DNA of 64,000 nt, taken from NCBI RefSeq assembly GCF_003097515.1, contig NZ_CP029188.1, positions 2,362,001 through 2,426,000 of the forward strand, read 5' to 3'. Position 1 is the stretch's first letter. Every line of letters begins with the position of its first letter. Source of the stretch: Streptomyces tirandamycinicus. Lineage in GTDB: Bacteria > Actinomycetota > Actinomycetes > Streptomycetales > Streptomycetaceae. Below the pieces are notes generated by a model, which had not been told where the DNA came from, searched no databases, and saw only the letters and a list, made by a program, of their open reading frames with translations. The position numbers were made by a program, and so were the translations under genes. Shown here piece after piece: positions 34,336 to 42,145 of this stretch.

Positions 34336-35074
34336 GCTGCCGGATCTCCAGATCGCCCGCGTCGCCGAAGGTCAGCCGGCAGGTGTCGGCCCGGTAGGTC
34401 GCGACCGACGCGGCGGCGGTGCGGCCCCCGGAGAAGTACCGGGTGGTGACGACGAGTACGGGCGCGCCGGGGAGGCGGTCGAGTTCCCTGGCGTCGTCGG
34501 CACGGGCGGAGCCGAGTTCGACGGCCCGGTCCTGGCCGTCGAGGGTCAGGCGCCGCAGTTCACGCAGTACCGCTCGGGCACGGGTCGCGCCGGCGGGGGC
34601 GTCGATCGCGGAGAGGTCGGGTACGGAGGGGGCCGGGACGTAGAGGAGTTCGGCGGCCACCGGCCGGCCGTGCGTGACGAGGAGCCTGCGCACGATGTGC
34701 ACGGTCTCGTCGCCTTCCGTGTCCAGTGCCCGCGCCACGGCCGCGGGCGGCACCGCGAGGGTGCAGTCGGCCGCCTGCCAGGCGTCGCCGCCGGCGCCGG
34801 GCCAGTCGTTCGGCGAGGTGGAGACGTCCACACCCACGCGGGGCGGGGCGACGGTGGTGCCGACGCCGCGGCGGCGCTGCAGCCTGCCCTCCAGTTCCAG
34901 CTGGTCGAGTGCCTGGCGGAGGGTGGCCCGCGCCACGCCGAAACGGGCGGCGAGTTCACGCTCGTTGGGCAGGATCTCCCCGACCGCGAACTCGGAGTCG
35001 AGCGCTTCGCCGATCACGGTCTTCAGGTGCCAGTACTTCGGCTCCGGCACCGTCTCCGGCTGCGTGGTCCCCAC
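34313..35074 (-). CDS. GntR-family (HutC/UTRA) transcriptional regulator
   Basis: 253 residues. GntR winged helix at ~12-75 (YWHLKTVIGEALDSEFAVG, LPNERELAARFGVARATLRQALDQLELEGRLQRRRGVGT). A UTRA ligand domain follows (~95-245), of the type that binds amino sugars or similar metabolites. A TTGGTC-N2-GACCAA palindrome ~100 bp upstream resembles sites bound by DasR/HutC-group regulators and may be its own operator. The C-terminus SRRRAC ends in the tandem array. Confidence 0.9.
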   Translation of the reverse strand: MGTTQPETVPEPKYWHLKTVIGEALDSEFAVGEILPNERELAARFGVARATLRQALDQLELEGRLQRRRGVGTTVAPPRVGVDVSTSPNDWPGAGGDAWQAADCTLAVPPAAVARALDTEGDETVHIVRRLLVTHGRPVAAELLYVPAPSVPDLSAIDAPAGATRARAVLRELRRLTLDGQDRAVELGSARADDARELDRLPGAPVLVVTTRYFSGGRTAAASVATYRADTCRLTFGDAGDLEIRQPSRRRAC

Positions 35075-35172
35075 CCTGTCCTCCGCAATCGCCGTGGCCG
35101 CGGCGGCATTACGCGCCCTTGTTTATTAAAGGTTCCTGCACTATCTCTGCGACCATAGGGCGGCCCTCACCC

Positions 35173-35186
35173 TTGGTCAAGACCAA
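35173..35186. promoter_or_regulatory. dre-like palindrome upstream of the GntR gene
   Basis: TTGGTCAAGACCAA is a perfect palindrome. It differs from the known DasR site core TGGTCTAGACCA only at the two centre bases. TATGGT (35159-35154, minus) lies beside it as a possible -10. Confidence 0.6.
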
Positions 35187-35537
35187 TCCTGTGCCCCTTA
35201 CACAGGGGAATCGGCCGTTGCCGCAGAGCGTTCACGCGACGTTCCCGCCGCGGTGCCGTGCCGTGCCGTGCGGTGGACCGGGATGGGATGGGGTGAATCG
35301 GGATGGGGTGAATCGGGATGGGGTGAAGTGGGGTGGGGTGGGCTGAGGTGGCCGCGGCATCGTCGCGGTGCGCCGCGGTGGACCCGCCGCGCAGCCGCCG
35401 AGCCGTCAACTCGGCCGCGGTGCGGGGGCGGCGGCACGAGGACCGCCGCGTCGCGGGACGCGCCGGGCGCCCGCTCGGGGGCGGATGCCCCGCGACCGGG
35501 CGGTGAGCGCCGCAAGAAGGCGACGGCCGTGACGCGC
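35187..35537. other. Gene-free region with short G-rich repeats
   Basis: Three 15-bp units of gggatggggtgaatc lie at 35285-35329, preceded by ccgtg repeats (35251-35270). No gene is supported; open frames here are antisense noise or Arg/Pro-rich. Confidence 0.55.
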
Positions 35538-36419
35538 CTACACCGCGAAGGCGGTGAGCTTGTCCGGGTTGCGAACGATATGGACGCAGGCGACGCGTCC
35601 GTCCCTGACCTCGATCTGAACCACGCTGTCCGGCTTCCCCTCGACCAGCACCAGCACGCCCGGCGCGCCGTTGACGTCGAGGATGCGGAACTCGGCGCCG
35701 GGCAGGGGCTGCTGGGCCACGGCGCACAGGAACCGGCCCACCTTGTCGGCGGATCGCAGGACGCGCAGCGGCGCCTTCGTCTTCCCACCGCTGTCGCCGA
35801 CGAGCCGGACGTCGGGGGCGAGCAGCCGGAGCAGCGCGTCGAGATCGCCGCCGGACGCCGCGGCGAGGAAGCGTTCGGTCAGATCGCGGCGGGCGGCGGG
35901 GTCGACGTCGTACCGCGGTCTGCGCTCCTCGACGTGGCGGCGGGCGCGCCCGGCGAGCTGCCGTACGGCCGCCTCGCTGCGGTCGAGGGTGGCGGCGATC
36001 TCGCCGTACGGGAAGCCGAAGGCCTCGCGCAGCACGAACACCGCGCGCTCCAGGGGCGAGAGGGACTCCAGCACCACGAGCACGGCGAGCGACACGGACT
36101 CCGCCAGTTCGGTGCGCTCGGCCGAGTCGGGGGCGGTCTGCCCGAAGCGGGTGGCGATGGGCTCGGGGAGCCAGGGTCCCACGTAGGACTCACGGCGCGA
36201 CTGCGCCTGCCGCAGCCGGTCGATGGCGAGCCGGGTGGTGATGCGCACGAGGTATCCGCGGGGTTCGCGGACGTCGGAGCGGTCCTCGGCGGACCACCGT
36301 ACCCAGGCCTCCTGCACCACGTCCTCGGCGTCGGCGAAGCGGCCGAGCATGCGGTACGCCACCCCCGTCAGTACGGAGCGGTGGGTCTCGAAGACATCGG
36401 TCGCGGTATCGCCTGGCAC
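35538..36419 (-). CDS. ECF41-type RNA polymerase sigma factor (SigJ-like)
   Basis: 293 residues from a GTG at 36419, chosen because the family starts just before region 2 (FETHRSVLTGVAYRMLGRFADAEDVVQEAW). Regions 2 and 4 are complete (YGEIAATLDRSEAAVRQLAGRARRHV). A SnoaL-like C-terminal domain follows with the ECF41 marks GDSGGK (usual DGGGK) and RNPDKL. In this group the C-terminal domain controls the sigma factor in place of a separate anti-sigma protein. It is divergent from the alpha/beta hydrolase gene, a possible target. Confidence 0.9.
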   Translation of the reverse strand: MPGDTATDVFETHRSVLTGVAYRMLGRFADAEDVVQEAWVRWSAEDRSDVREPRGYLVRITTRLAIDRLRQAQSRRESYVGPWLPEPIATRFGQTAPDSAERTELAESVSLAVLVVLESLSPLERAVFVLREAFGFPYGEIAATLDRSEAAVRQLAGRARRHVEERRPRYDVDPAARRDLTERFLAAASGGDLDALLRLLAPDVRLVGDSGGKTKAPLRVLRSADKVGRFLCAVAQQPLPGAEFRILDVNGAPGVLVLVEGKPDSVVQIEVRDGRVACVHIVRNPDKLTAFAV

Positions 36420-36611
36420 GAGCCCATCCCAGCCCACGGCCAGGGTCGATGTCCAGACGATCCCGGTGCGTCTCGGGCCACATCCGCGGCGCGGCGCGAG
36501 GTCGGGGGCCACGGCCGGGCGGCCGGACGGCGCCGTTCTCCCGGGCCAACGCCTGCTTTCGGCGTGCGCGTTGGCCCCCTCCTGGCTCCCGCCCCTCTTG
36601 CCCGCCGGTGC

Positions 36612-36638
36612 TACCGGGCGGTAATTGTTGCCGACAAC
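36612..36638 (+). promoter_or_regulatory. TACCGGGCGGTA element upstream of the alpha/beta hydrolase
   Basis: TACCGGGCGGTA (36612-36623) is followed by attGTTG-N4-CAAC (36627-36638). Both dyads lie in the 250-bp divergent region between the sigma factor and hydrolase genes. The 12-mer also occurs at 28182 and 43303. Confidence 0.55.
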
Positions 36639-36670
36639 GCGTGTACGACGTCATGGTCAGGAGCGGCAGC

Positions 36671-37501
36671 ATGGTCTCGAAGGTCTCGTTCACGGTCGAC
36701 TCCCCCGGCGGTCCCCGCACGCTGTCGGTGTCGTACGAGCGTCGCGGCGCGGGTGAGCCCCTGCTGCTGCTGCACGGCATCGGTCACCACTGGCAGGCCT
36801 GGGAGCCGGTCCTTCCGCTGCTGGCGCCGGAACGCGACGTGATCGCGGTCGACCTGCCGGGCTTCGGCTCGTCCCCGGCGCTGCCCCACGGCATGTCGTA
36901 CGGGCTTCCCGCCGTCGCTCCCGCGCTCGGCGCTCTCTGCGAGACGCTCGGCGTCGACCGGCCCCATGTCGCCGGCAACTCGCTCGGCGGGCTGCTCGCC
37001 CTGGAACTCGGCCGGCAGAAGCTCGTACGGTCCGTCACCGCCCTGTCCCCCGCCGGATTCTGGTCGGAGGCCGAGCGCAGGTACGCGTTCGGGACGTTGC
37101 TCGCCATGCGCCGCGGCGCACGGCTGGTCCCCGAGCCGGTGATCGGCAGGCTGTCCCGTACCGCCGCCGGACGGGCGGCGCTGACCAGCACCATCTACGC
37201 CCGCCCCGGGCGCCGTTCACCGGAGGCGGTGGTGGCGGAGACCCTCGCACTGCGCGAGGCAACCGGCTTCCGTGAGACGCTCGACGCCGGCCGCCGGGTG
37301 CAGTTCACCTCCGACGTGCCCGATGTCCCCGTCACCGTCGCGTGGGGCAGCCGGGACCGGCTGCTGCTGCGCCGCCAGGGCGTCCGGGCCAAGCAGGCCA
37401 TCCCCGGTGCACGGCTCGTCCGGCTGCCCGGCTGCGGTCATGTGCCGATGAACGACGATCCGGCCCTCGTCGCCCGGGTCATCCTCGACGGCAGCCGCTG
37501 A
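36671..37501 (+). CDS. Alpha/beta-fold hydrolase
   Basis: 276 residues. Landmarks: LLLLHGIGHHWQAWEPV (oxyanion region), VDLPGFGSSP, nucleophile Ser in VAGNSLGGLLALELG, Asp in VAWGSRDRLL and His in PGCGHVPMNDDP. Start ATG 36671 is preferred because AGGAG lies eight bases upstream; ATG 36653 is in frame too. Substrate unknown. The 485-bp gap after it leads to phoD. Confidence 0.9.
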   Translation: MVSKVSFTVDSPGGPRTLSVSYERRGAGEPLLLLHGIGHHWQAWEPVLPLLAPERDVIAVDLPGFGSSPALPHGMSYGLPAVAPALGALCETLGVDRPHVAGNSLGGLLALELGRQKLVRSVTALSPAGFWSEAERRYAFGTLLAMRRGARLVPEPVIGRLSRTAAGRAALTSTIYARPGRRSPEAVVAETLALREATGFRETLDAGRRVQFTSDVPDVPVTVAWGSRDRLLLRRQGVRAKQAIPGARLVRLPGCGHVPMNDDPALVARVILDGSR

Positions 37502-37741
37502 CCGGCGCGCGGGCGGGCGAGCGCCTGGCCGGGGCGCGGAGGCCACCGGTACCGCGGCGGGGCCCCTCGTGACCGCCCGCCTTCCGGCACGGTGGGCGCC
37601 GAGGAGGCGTGGCGTGTCCCGGACCGCGCGGTTCGCCCGAAAGCTTTCGGCCGCGCCCGGCTCGCGCGGGAGTGTTCGGCCCCCGCGGCCGGCGCCCGGC
37701 CCCGCGTTCGACTCTGCGATCGGCCCTGCGCTCGGCCCCGT

Positions 37742-37785
37742 GTTCATGTGCGGTTCGCGTTCCGGCTGCCGCGGGCCGCTAGGTT
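37742..37785 (+). promoter_or_regulatory. Possible PHO box and -10 of phoD
   Basis: GTTCATGTGCG (37742-37752) fits the 11-bp PhoP repeat unit at ten of eleven positions; the adjoining GTTCGCGTTCC (37753-37763) is a weaker second unit. TAGGTT (37780-37785) lies 16 bases beyond, so the box would cover the -35 as in known PhoP-activated genes. The leader to the ATG at 37986 would be ~195 nt. Confidence 0.5.
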
Positions 37786-37985
37786 CCGTCCCGCAAGCCC
37801 GGCGGGCGCACGCCGACGGCCACGGCACCTCGCCGCGTCGTCGTATCGCCCGCCGACACCCGGTATGAGGACGACGCTCCGCCGTGCGATCGCCCGTGTC
37901 TCGCGCCGCGCCCCGACCCGACGGGGCAGCGGGACGGACCTCGGACACGGCACGGCAGCCGTCCACTCGTCAGGAGGCCCACCCC

Positions 37986-39545
37986 ATGTCCTACAACCGC
38001 CGCACCGTGCTGCGTGGTTCGCTCGCCGCGTCGGCGGCGCTCACCGTGGGTGCCGCCGCTCCCGCGCAGGCACTGCGGGGCAGGCCGGGCGCCGCATGGG
38101 GCGTGCAGGCCGGTGATGTGACGGCGTCGTCGGGGCTCGTGTGGGTGCGGTCGGACCGGCCGGCGCGGATGATCGTGGAGACCTCGGCGACCGAGTCGTT
38201 CCGCCGCGCGCGCAGATGGCACGGCCCGCTGCTCGGGCCGGGGACCGATTTCACCGGGACGACCGCGCTGCGCGGTCTGCCGGCGGGTGAGCAGATCCAC
38301 TACCGGGTGACGCTGGCCGATCCCGACGACCCCCGGCGCACCGGGGAGCCGGTGCACGGCACCTTCCGCACGGCTCCGGCGCGGCGCCGGGCGGGCGTGC
38401 GCTTCCTGTGGTCGGGCGACATCGCGGGGCAGGGCTGGGGGATCAACCCGGACATCGGCGGGTTCCGGGCCTTCGAGGAGATGCGGCGCCTCGATCCCGA
38501 CTTCTTCCTCTGCAGTGGCGACACCGTGTACGCCGACGGGCCGCTCGTCCCCAGCGTGACGCTGCCGGACGGCCGCGTGTGGCGCAATCTCATGACCGAG
38601 GAGAAGGCGAAGGTCGCCGAGACGCTCGCGGAGTACCGGGGCACGTTCCGCTACAACCTCCTGGACGAGAACGTCCGCCGGTTCAACGCCCAGGTCCCCA
38701 CGGTGGTGCAGTGGGACGACCACGAGGTGCGCAACAACTGGTACCCGGGCCAGCTCCTCGACGATCCGCGCTACACCGAGAAGGACGTGGACGTGCTGGC
38801 GGCCCGCTCGCTGCGGGCGTTCGGCGAGTACTTCCCGGTGTCCACGCTGCGTCCCGGTGGGCGCGAGGGGCGCGTGTACCGGGTGGTGCGGTACGGACCG
38901 CTGCTGGACGTGTTCGTGCTCGACATGCGTACGTACCGCAACGCCAACTCCCCGGGCCGGCAGGCCGACGACGCCACCGGGATCCTGGGCGTGGAGCAAC
39001 TGGCCTGGCTCAAGCGCGAGCTGTCGCGGTCGCGTGCCGTGTGGAAGGTGATCGCGTCCGATCTGCCTCTCGGGCTGGTCGTCCCGGACGGTGCGGCGAA
39101 CTTCGAGGCGGTCGCCCAGGGCGACCCGGGGGCGCCGCTGGGGCGCGAGATGCAGGTGGCGGAGCTGCTGCGGTTCATCAAGCACCGGCGGATCACGGGC
39201 ACCCTGTGGCTCACCGCCGATGTGCACCACACCTCCGCCCAGCACTACGACCCGGCGGGGGCCGCCTTCAAGGACTTCGCACCCTTCTGGGAGTTCGTCT
39301 CGGGCCCTCTCGCGGCGGGCGGGTTCCCGGCGAACGCGCTGGACGGGACGTTCGGTCCGGAGCGGGTGTTCGTGCGGGCGCCGGAGCGGGCCAATGTGTC
39401 GCCGATGGAGTCGCCGCAGCACTTCGGCGAGGTCGAGATCGACGGTGCGAGCGGCGAGTTGACGGTCCGGCTGCGGGCCGAGGGCGGAACGGTTCTCTTC
39501 AGCAGGGTGCTTCGTCCGGGCCGGGTCGGTCAGAGCCGCGCCTGA
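37986..39545 (+). CDS. phoD: Alkaline phosphatase D (PhoD family), Tat-exported
   Basis: 519 residues. A Tat signal opens it (NRRTVLRGSLAASAALTVGAA, twin Arg at 5-6). A fibronectin-like N-terminal domain (~35-125) precedes the metallophosphatase domain: LWSGDIAGQGWG, FLCSGDTVYADGP, VQWDDHEVRNNW, and WLTADVHHTSAQHYDP carry the Asp, Asn and His metal ligands. It is a calcium/iron-dependent phosphodiesterase-monoesterase used in phosphate scavenging outside the cell. Phosphate control is suggested by the upstream PHO-box-like repeats. Confidence 0.94.
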   Translation: MSYNRRTVLRGSLAASAALTVGAAAPAQALRGRPGAAWGVQAGDVTASSGLVWVRSDRPARMIVETSATESFRRARRWHGPLLGPGTDFTGTTALRGLPAGEQIHYRVTLADPDDPRRTGEPVHGTFRTAPARRRAGVRFLWSGDIAGQGWGINPDIGGFRAFEEMRRLDPDFFLCSGDTVYADGPLVPSVTLPDGRVWRNLMTEEKAKVAETLAEYRGTFRYNLLDENVRRFNAQVPTVVQWDDHEVRNNWYPGQLLDDPRYTEKDVDVLAARSLRAFGEYFPVSTLRPGGREGRVYRVVRYGPLLDVFVLDMRTYRNANSPGRQADDATGILGVEQLAWLKRELSRSRAVWKVIASDLPLGLVVPDGAANFEAVAQGDPGAPLGREMQVAELLRFIKHRRITGTLWLTADVHHTSAQHYDPAGAAFKDFAPFWEFVSGPLAAGGFPANALDGTFGPERVFVRAPERANVSPMESPQHFGEVEIDGASGELTVRLRAEGGTVLFSRVLRPGRVGQSRA

Positions 39546-39858
39546 CCGGGAGCGGCTCCGGCCGGCAGCCCGGTGCCCGCACGGTGCGCCGCGAAGGGGC
39601 CACCCGGGAGGCCGCGGGCCGGGCGTCGCGCCCACCCGGCCCGGCACGCCGAGGGGGCGGGTGGGGTACGACGTCGCGGACGTCTCCCGTCCCCCGCGAG
39701 CTTGCCGCGACCCGGCCCGGGCGGACCGGAGCGGCAGTGCCTCGACACACCGAGCACGGCGCACACCGCACGTCTCGTCGCGGCCCGCTCACGGGCCTTG
39801 GCGGCTCGCCGCGGGTCGGCCGCGCGGTTCCGACCCCGGCCCGGGACGATCGGCCGCA

Positions 39859-39972
39859 CCCGGTGCGCGACCCGGGCGGCACCGGATGCGCGGTTGCTCG
39901 CGGTACCGCGGGCGGCCCGGTACGCGACCCGGACGGCGCCCGGCGCGCGGCGGCTCGCGGTACTGCGGGCGG
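39859..39972. repeat. 57-bp tandem duplication
   Basis: Two adjacent 57-bp units, clearly diverged but alignable without gaps, in the gene-poor region after phoD. Confidence 0.8.
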
Positions 39973-40136
39973 ACCGCGCGGCTCCGGCCGCCCGGCTGCT
40001 GCCCGCGCTGACGGGCCGTGCCCTGCGTGAGGGGCGGGGGCGCGGCCGCCCAAGGGGGCGGAGTTCGCGGGTGGCCCGTTGCGGCCCCCGCCCGGTCCCG
40101 CTCGTGATCCCGTTGTCCGTCGCGCCGGGACCGACC

Positions 40137-40204
40137 CGTGGCCGTCGAGGAGCTTCTCCTGCTCACCGCCCGTGGCCGTCGACGCGCTTCTCCTGCTCAC
40201 CGCC
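40137..40204. repeat. 34-bp tandem duplication
   Basis: Two adjacent 34-bp units (40137-40170, 40171-40204) differing at three positions. On the minus strand each encodes GGEQEK in one frame, but the second copy is out of phase. Confidence 0.85.
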
Positions 40205-40633
40205 CGTGGCCCGCACGGCGAAGGTCGGCTGGGACATGACGTTGCCGGGCTCGCCGCCCTTGGTACGGTCGAGCCGAACCGGCTCGCGGACGCGGCCCGA
40301 TCGGCCTCGGTGACCGGTGCTCACGCGGCGACGTGATCGGTGCCCCGGAGGGCGGAGTCGCCCGTCCGCCGGGCGGCGGCGACCATCCGCCGGGCACGGA
40401 GGGAGACACTCTGCGTGCCCGCCGACCGCGTGGAGCGGTGCGTGGCCGCCTCGGGGCGGCCCGCTCCGAGCAGGCCCGCCGGTCCCCACGAGCCGGCCGT
40501 GCGGGGCGGCTCCGCCCCGCGCATCGCCCGAGCGGGCCACTGCCGACCGCCTTGCGTCATCGCCGCGATCCTTCAACGACAGATTCGGTAGAAAGCGGGC
40601 CATAACATGCAAGAATCGGCTTTAACCCATCAG

Positions 40634-40679
40634 TCACAAAGCGTTTGTGATCAGGCAACACCACTCGGTCACAGTGGTG
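40634..40679 (+). promoter_or_regulatory. Palindrome and start-proximal hairpin upstream of the ACT-GNAT gene
   Basis: TCACAAAGCGTTTGTGA (40634-40650) has perfect 7-bp arms. Nine bases on, CACCACT-N7-AGTGGTG (40659-40679) has perfect 7-bp arms and ends two bases before the ATG at 40682. No ribosome site is visible outside the hairpin. The area is AT-rich for this genome. Confidence 0.6.
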
Positions 40680-40681
40680 CC

Positions 40682-42145
40682 ATGACCGACGTGAACTCCG
40701 CGACGCGCACCCGCCGGCACCACTGGCGGCGGGACCTCGTCGAACTGGCCGCCCTGTTCACCGCCGTCGCCGTGGCCGACGCCATCGCGAACACGATCGT
40801 CCACGGCCCCGACGGCCCCTACCTGCTGGTCGCCTCGGCCGTCACGCTCATCGCCACGGCAGCGTTCCACACCTGGTGGGCACGCCGCCACAGTCATGCG
40901 CCTCCGGCCGCCGATACCGGCGGTCCCGGAGCCGCCGGCTCCGGGACCGCCGGCACGTTCGCTGCCACCGGCCCGGCCGAGGCGGGCGGACCGGCTCCCC
41001 GTGAGACCGTGCTGTGGCGGATGCGGTCGACCGTCCGGGACGAGCCCGGCAGCCTGGCCGCCCTGTGCGGGGCCCTGGCCCGCCACCGGGTGGACATCCT
41101 GACGCTGCAGACGCACCCCCTGGCGGACGGCACGGTCGACGAGTTCCTGCTGCGGGCACCCGCCGCCCTCCGGGCCGAGGAGATCACCCGGGCGGTGTCG
41201 TCCGCCGGCGGCAGCAGCACCTGGATCGAACGCGCCGACGCCCACGACCTGGTCGACACTCCGACGAGGCTGCTGGGCCTGGCCACCCGCACCGCCCTGG
41301 ACGCGGCCGAACTCCCGCTCGCGCTGCGGCAGTTGCTCGGCCGGTGCACCATCCACTCACGCCCCGCCGAGACCCTCGGGGGCCGGCCGACCGGCGAGCA
41401 GGTCCCCGAGGAGGGCGTGCTGGACGAGACGGTGATCCGGCTGCGCGACCCGAACGGCGGCACGATCACGGTCGAGCGCGCCTATCTGCCCTTCACCCCG
41501 ACCGAGTTCGCCCGGGCCCGCGCCCTCGTCGAGCTCGACGCCCGCCTCGGCCCGCGCGTTCCGCGCGCCCAGGACGTGCTGACGCTCCCCGAGGGAAACG
41601 AGATCACCGTCCGCCGCGCGGACCAGGGCGACGTCGCCGCCGCCCGCGCGATGCACGACCGCTGCTCGGCCCGCACCCTGGGGCTGCGCTACCACGGGCC
41701 GGTCGCCGACGCGGACCGCTACCTGAACCATCTGCTCAGCCCCCGGTTCGGCCGCACCCTCGCCGTGGAGACGGCGTCCGGCCGGATCGTCGCCCTCGGC
41801 CACCTGCTCTGGGACGGGGACGAGACCGAGGTCGCGCTGCTCGTCGAGGACGACTGGCAGCGCCGCGGCATCGGCTCCGAGCTGCTGGGCCGGCTGGTGG
41901 CGCTGGCCGTCGAGGCGGGGTGCGAGAGCGTGTACGCCGTGACCCAGTCGTCCAACACCGGCATGGTCGCCGCCATGCGCGGGCTCGGCCTCCCGCTCGA
42001 CTACCAGATCGAGGAGGGCACCCTCGTGATCACCGCTCGCCTCAGCGCGGCTCCGGTGCGCTCACGGCTTCCGCACGAGGAATCGCACGCACTGCCCCGG
42101 GAGCCTGCCCCCGGGTGGTCCGAGCCGGGTCGCGCCGAGCGCTGA
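40682..42145 (+). CDS. Membrane-anchored ACT-GNAT fusion protein
   Basis: 487 residues from the ATG at 40682. Two hydrophobic segments near the N-terminus (~18-40 and 47-67) are followed by an Ala/Gly linker. An ACT-type small-molecule-binding domain follows (~115-190: RDEPGSLAALCGALARHRVDILTLQTHPL). After a helical middle comes a GNAT acetyltransferase domain (~313-460: ITVRRADQGDVAAARAMH, EDDWQRRGIGSELLGRL). Amino-acid control of acetylation is the natural reading; the target is unknown. Its 3' end overlaps the convergent PLP enzyme gene by 104 bp. Confidence 0.88.
   Translation: MTDVNSATRTRRHHWRRDLVELAALFTAVAVADAIANTIVHGPDGPYLLVASAVTLIATAAFHTWWARRHSHAPPAADTGGPGAAGSGTAGTFAATGPAEAGGPAPRETVLWRMRSTVRDEPGSLAALCGALARHRVDILTLQTHPLADGTVDEFLLRAPAALRAEEITRAVSSAGGSSTWIERADAHDLVDTPTRLLGLATRTALDAAELPLALRQLLGRCTIHSRPAETLGGRPTGEQVPEEGVLDETVIRLRDPNGGTITVERAYLPFTPTEFARARALVELDARLGPRVPRAQDVLTLPEGNEITVRRADQGDVAAARAMHDRCSARTLGLRYHGPVADADRYLNHLLSPRFGRTLAVETASGRIVALGHLLWDGDETEVALLVEDDWQRRGIGSELLGRLVALAVEAGCESVYAVTQSSNTGMVAAMRGLGLPLDYQIEEGTLVITARLSAAPVRSRLPHEESHALPREPAPGWSEPGRAER

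Larger units (their letters stand above)
39546..40681. other. Gene-poor, repeat-rich, probably decayed region
   Basis: Over 1.1 kb with no gene I can support. It contains a 57-bp tandem duplication (39859-39915, 39916-39972) and a 34-bp tandem duplication (40137-40204). A minus-strand ATG near 40237 opens a neat 27-residue frame (MSQPTFAVRATGGEQEK...), which stops inside the 34-bp repeat; since 34 is not a multiple of three, the duplication may have broken an older gene. The right end is the ACT-GNAT promoter region. Confidence 0.6.
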
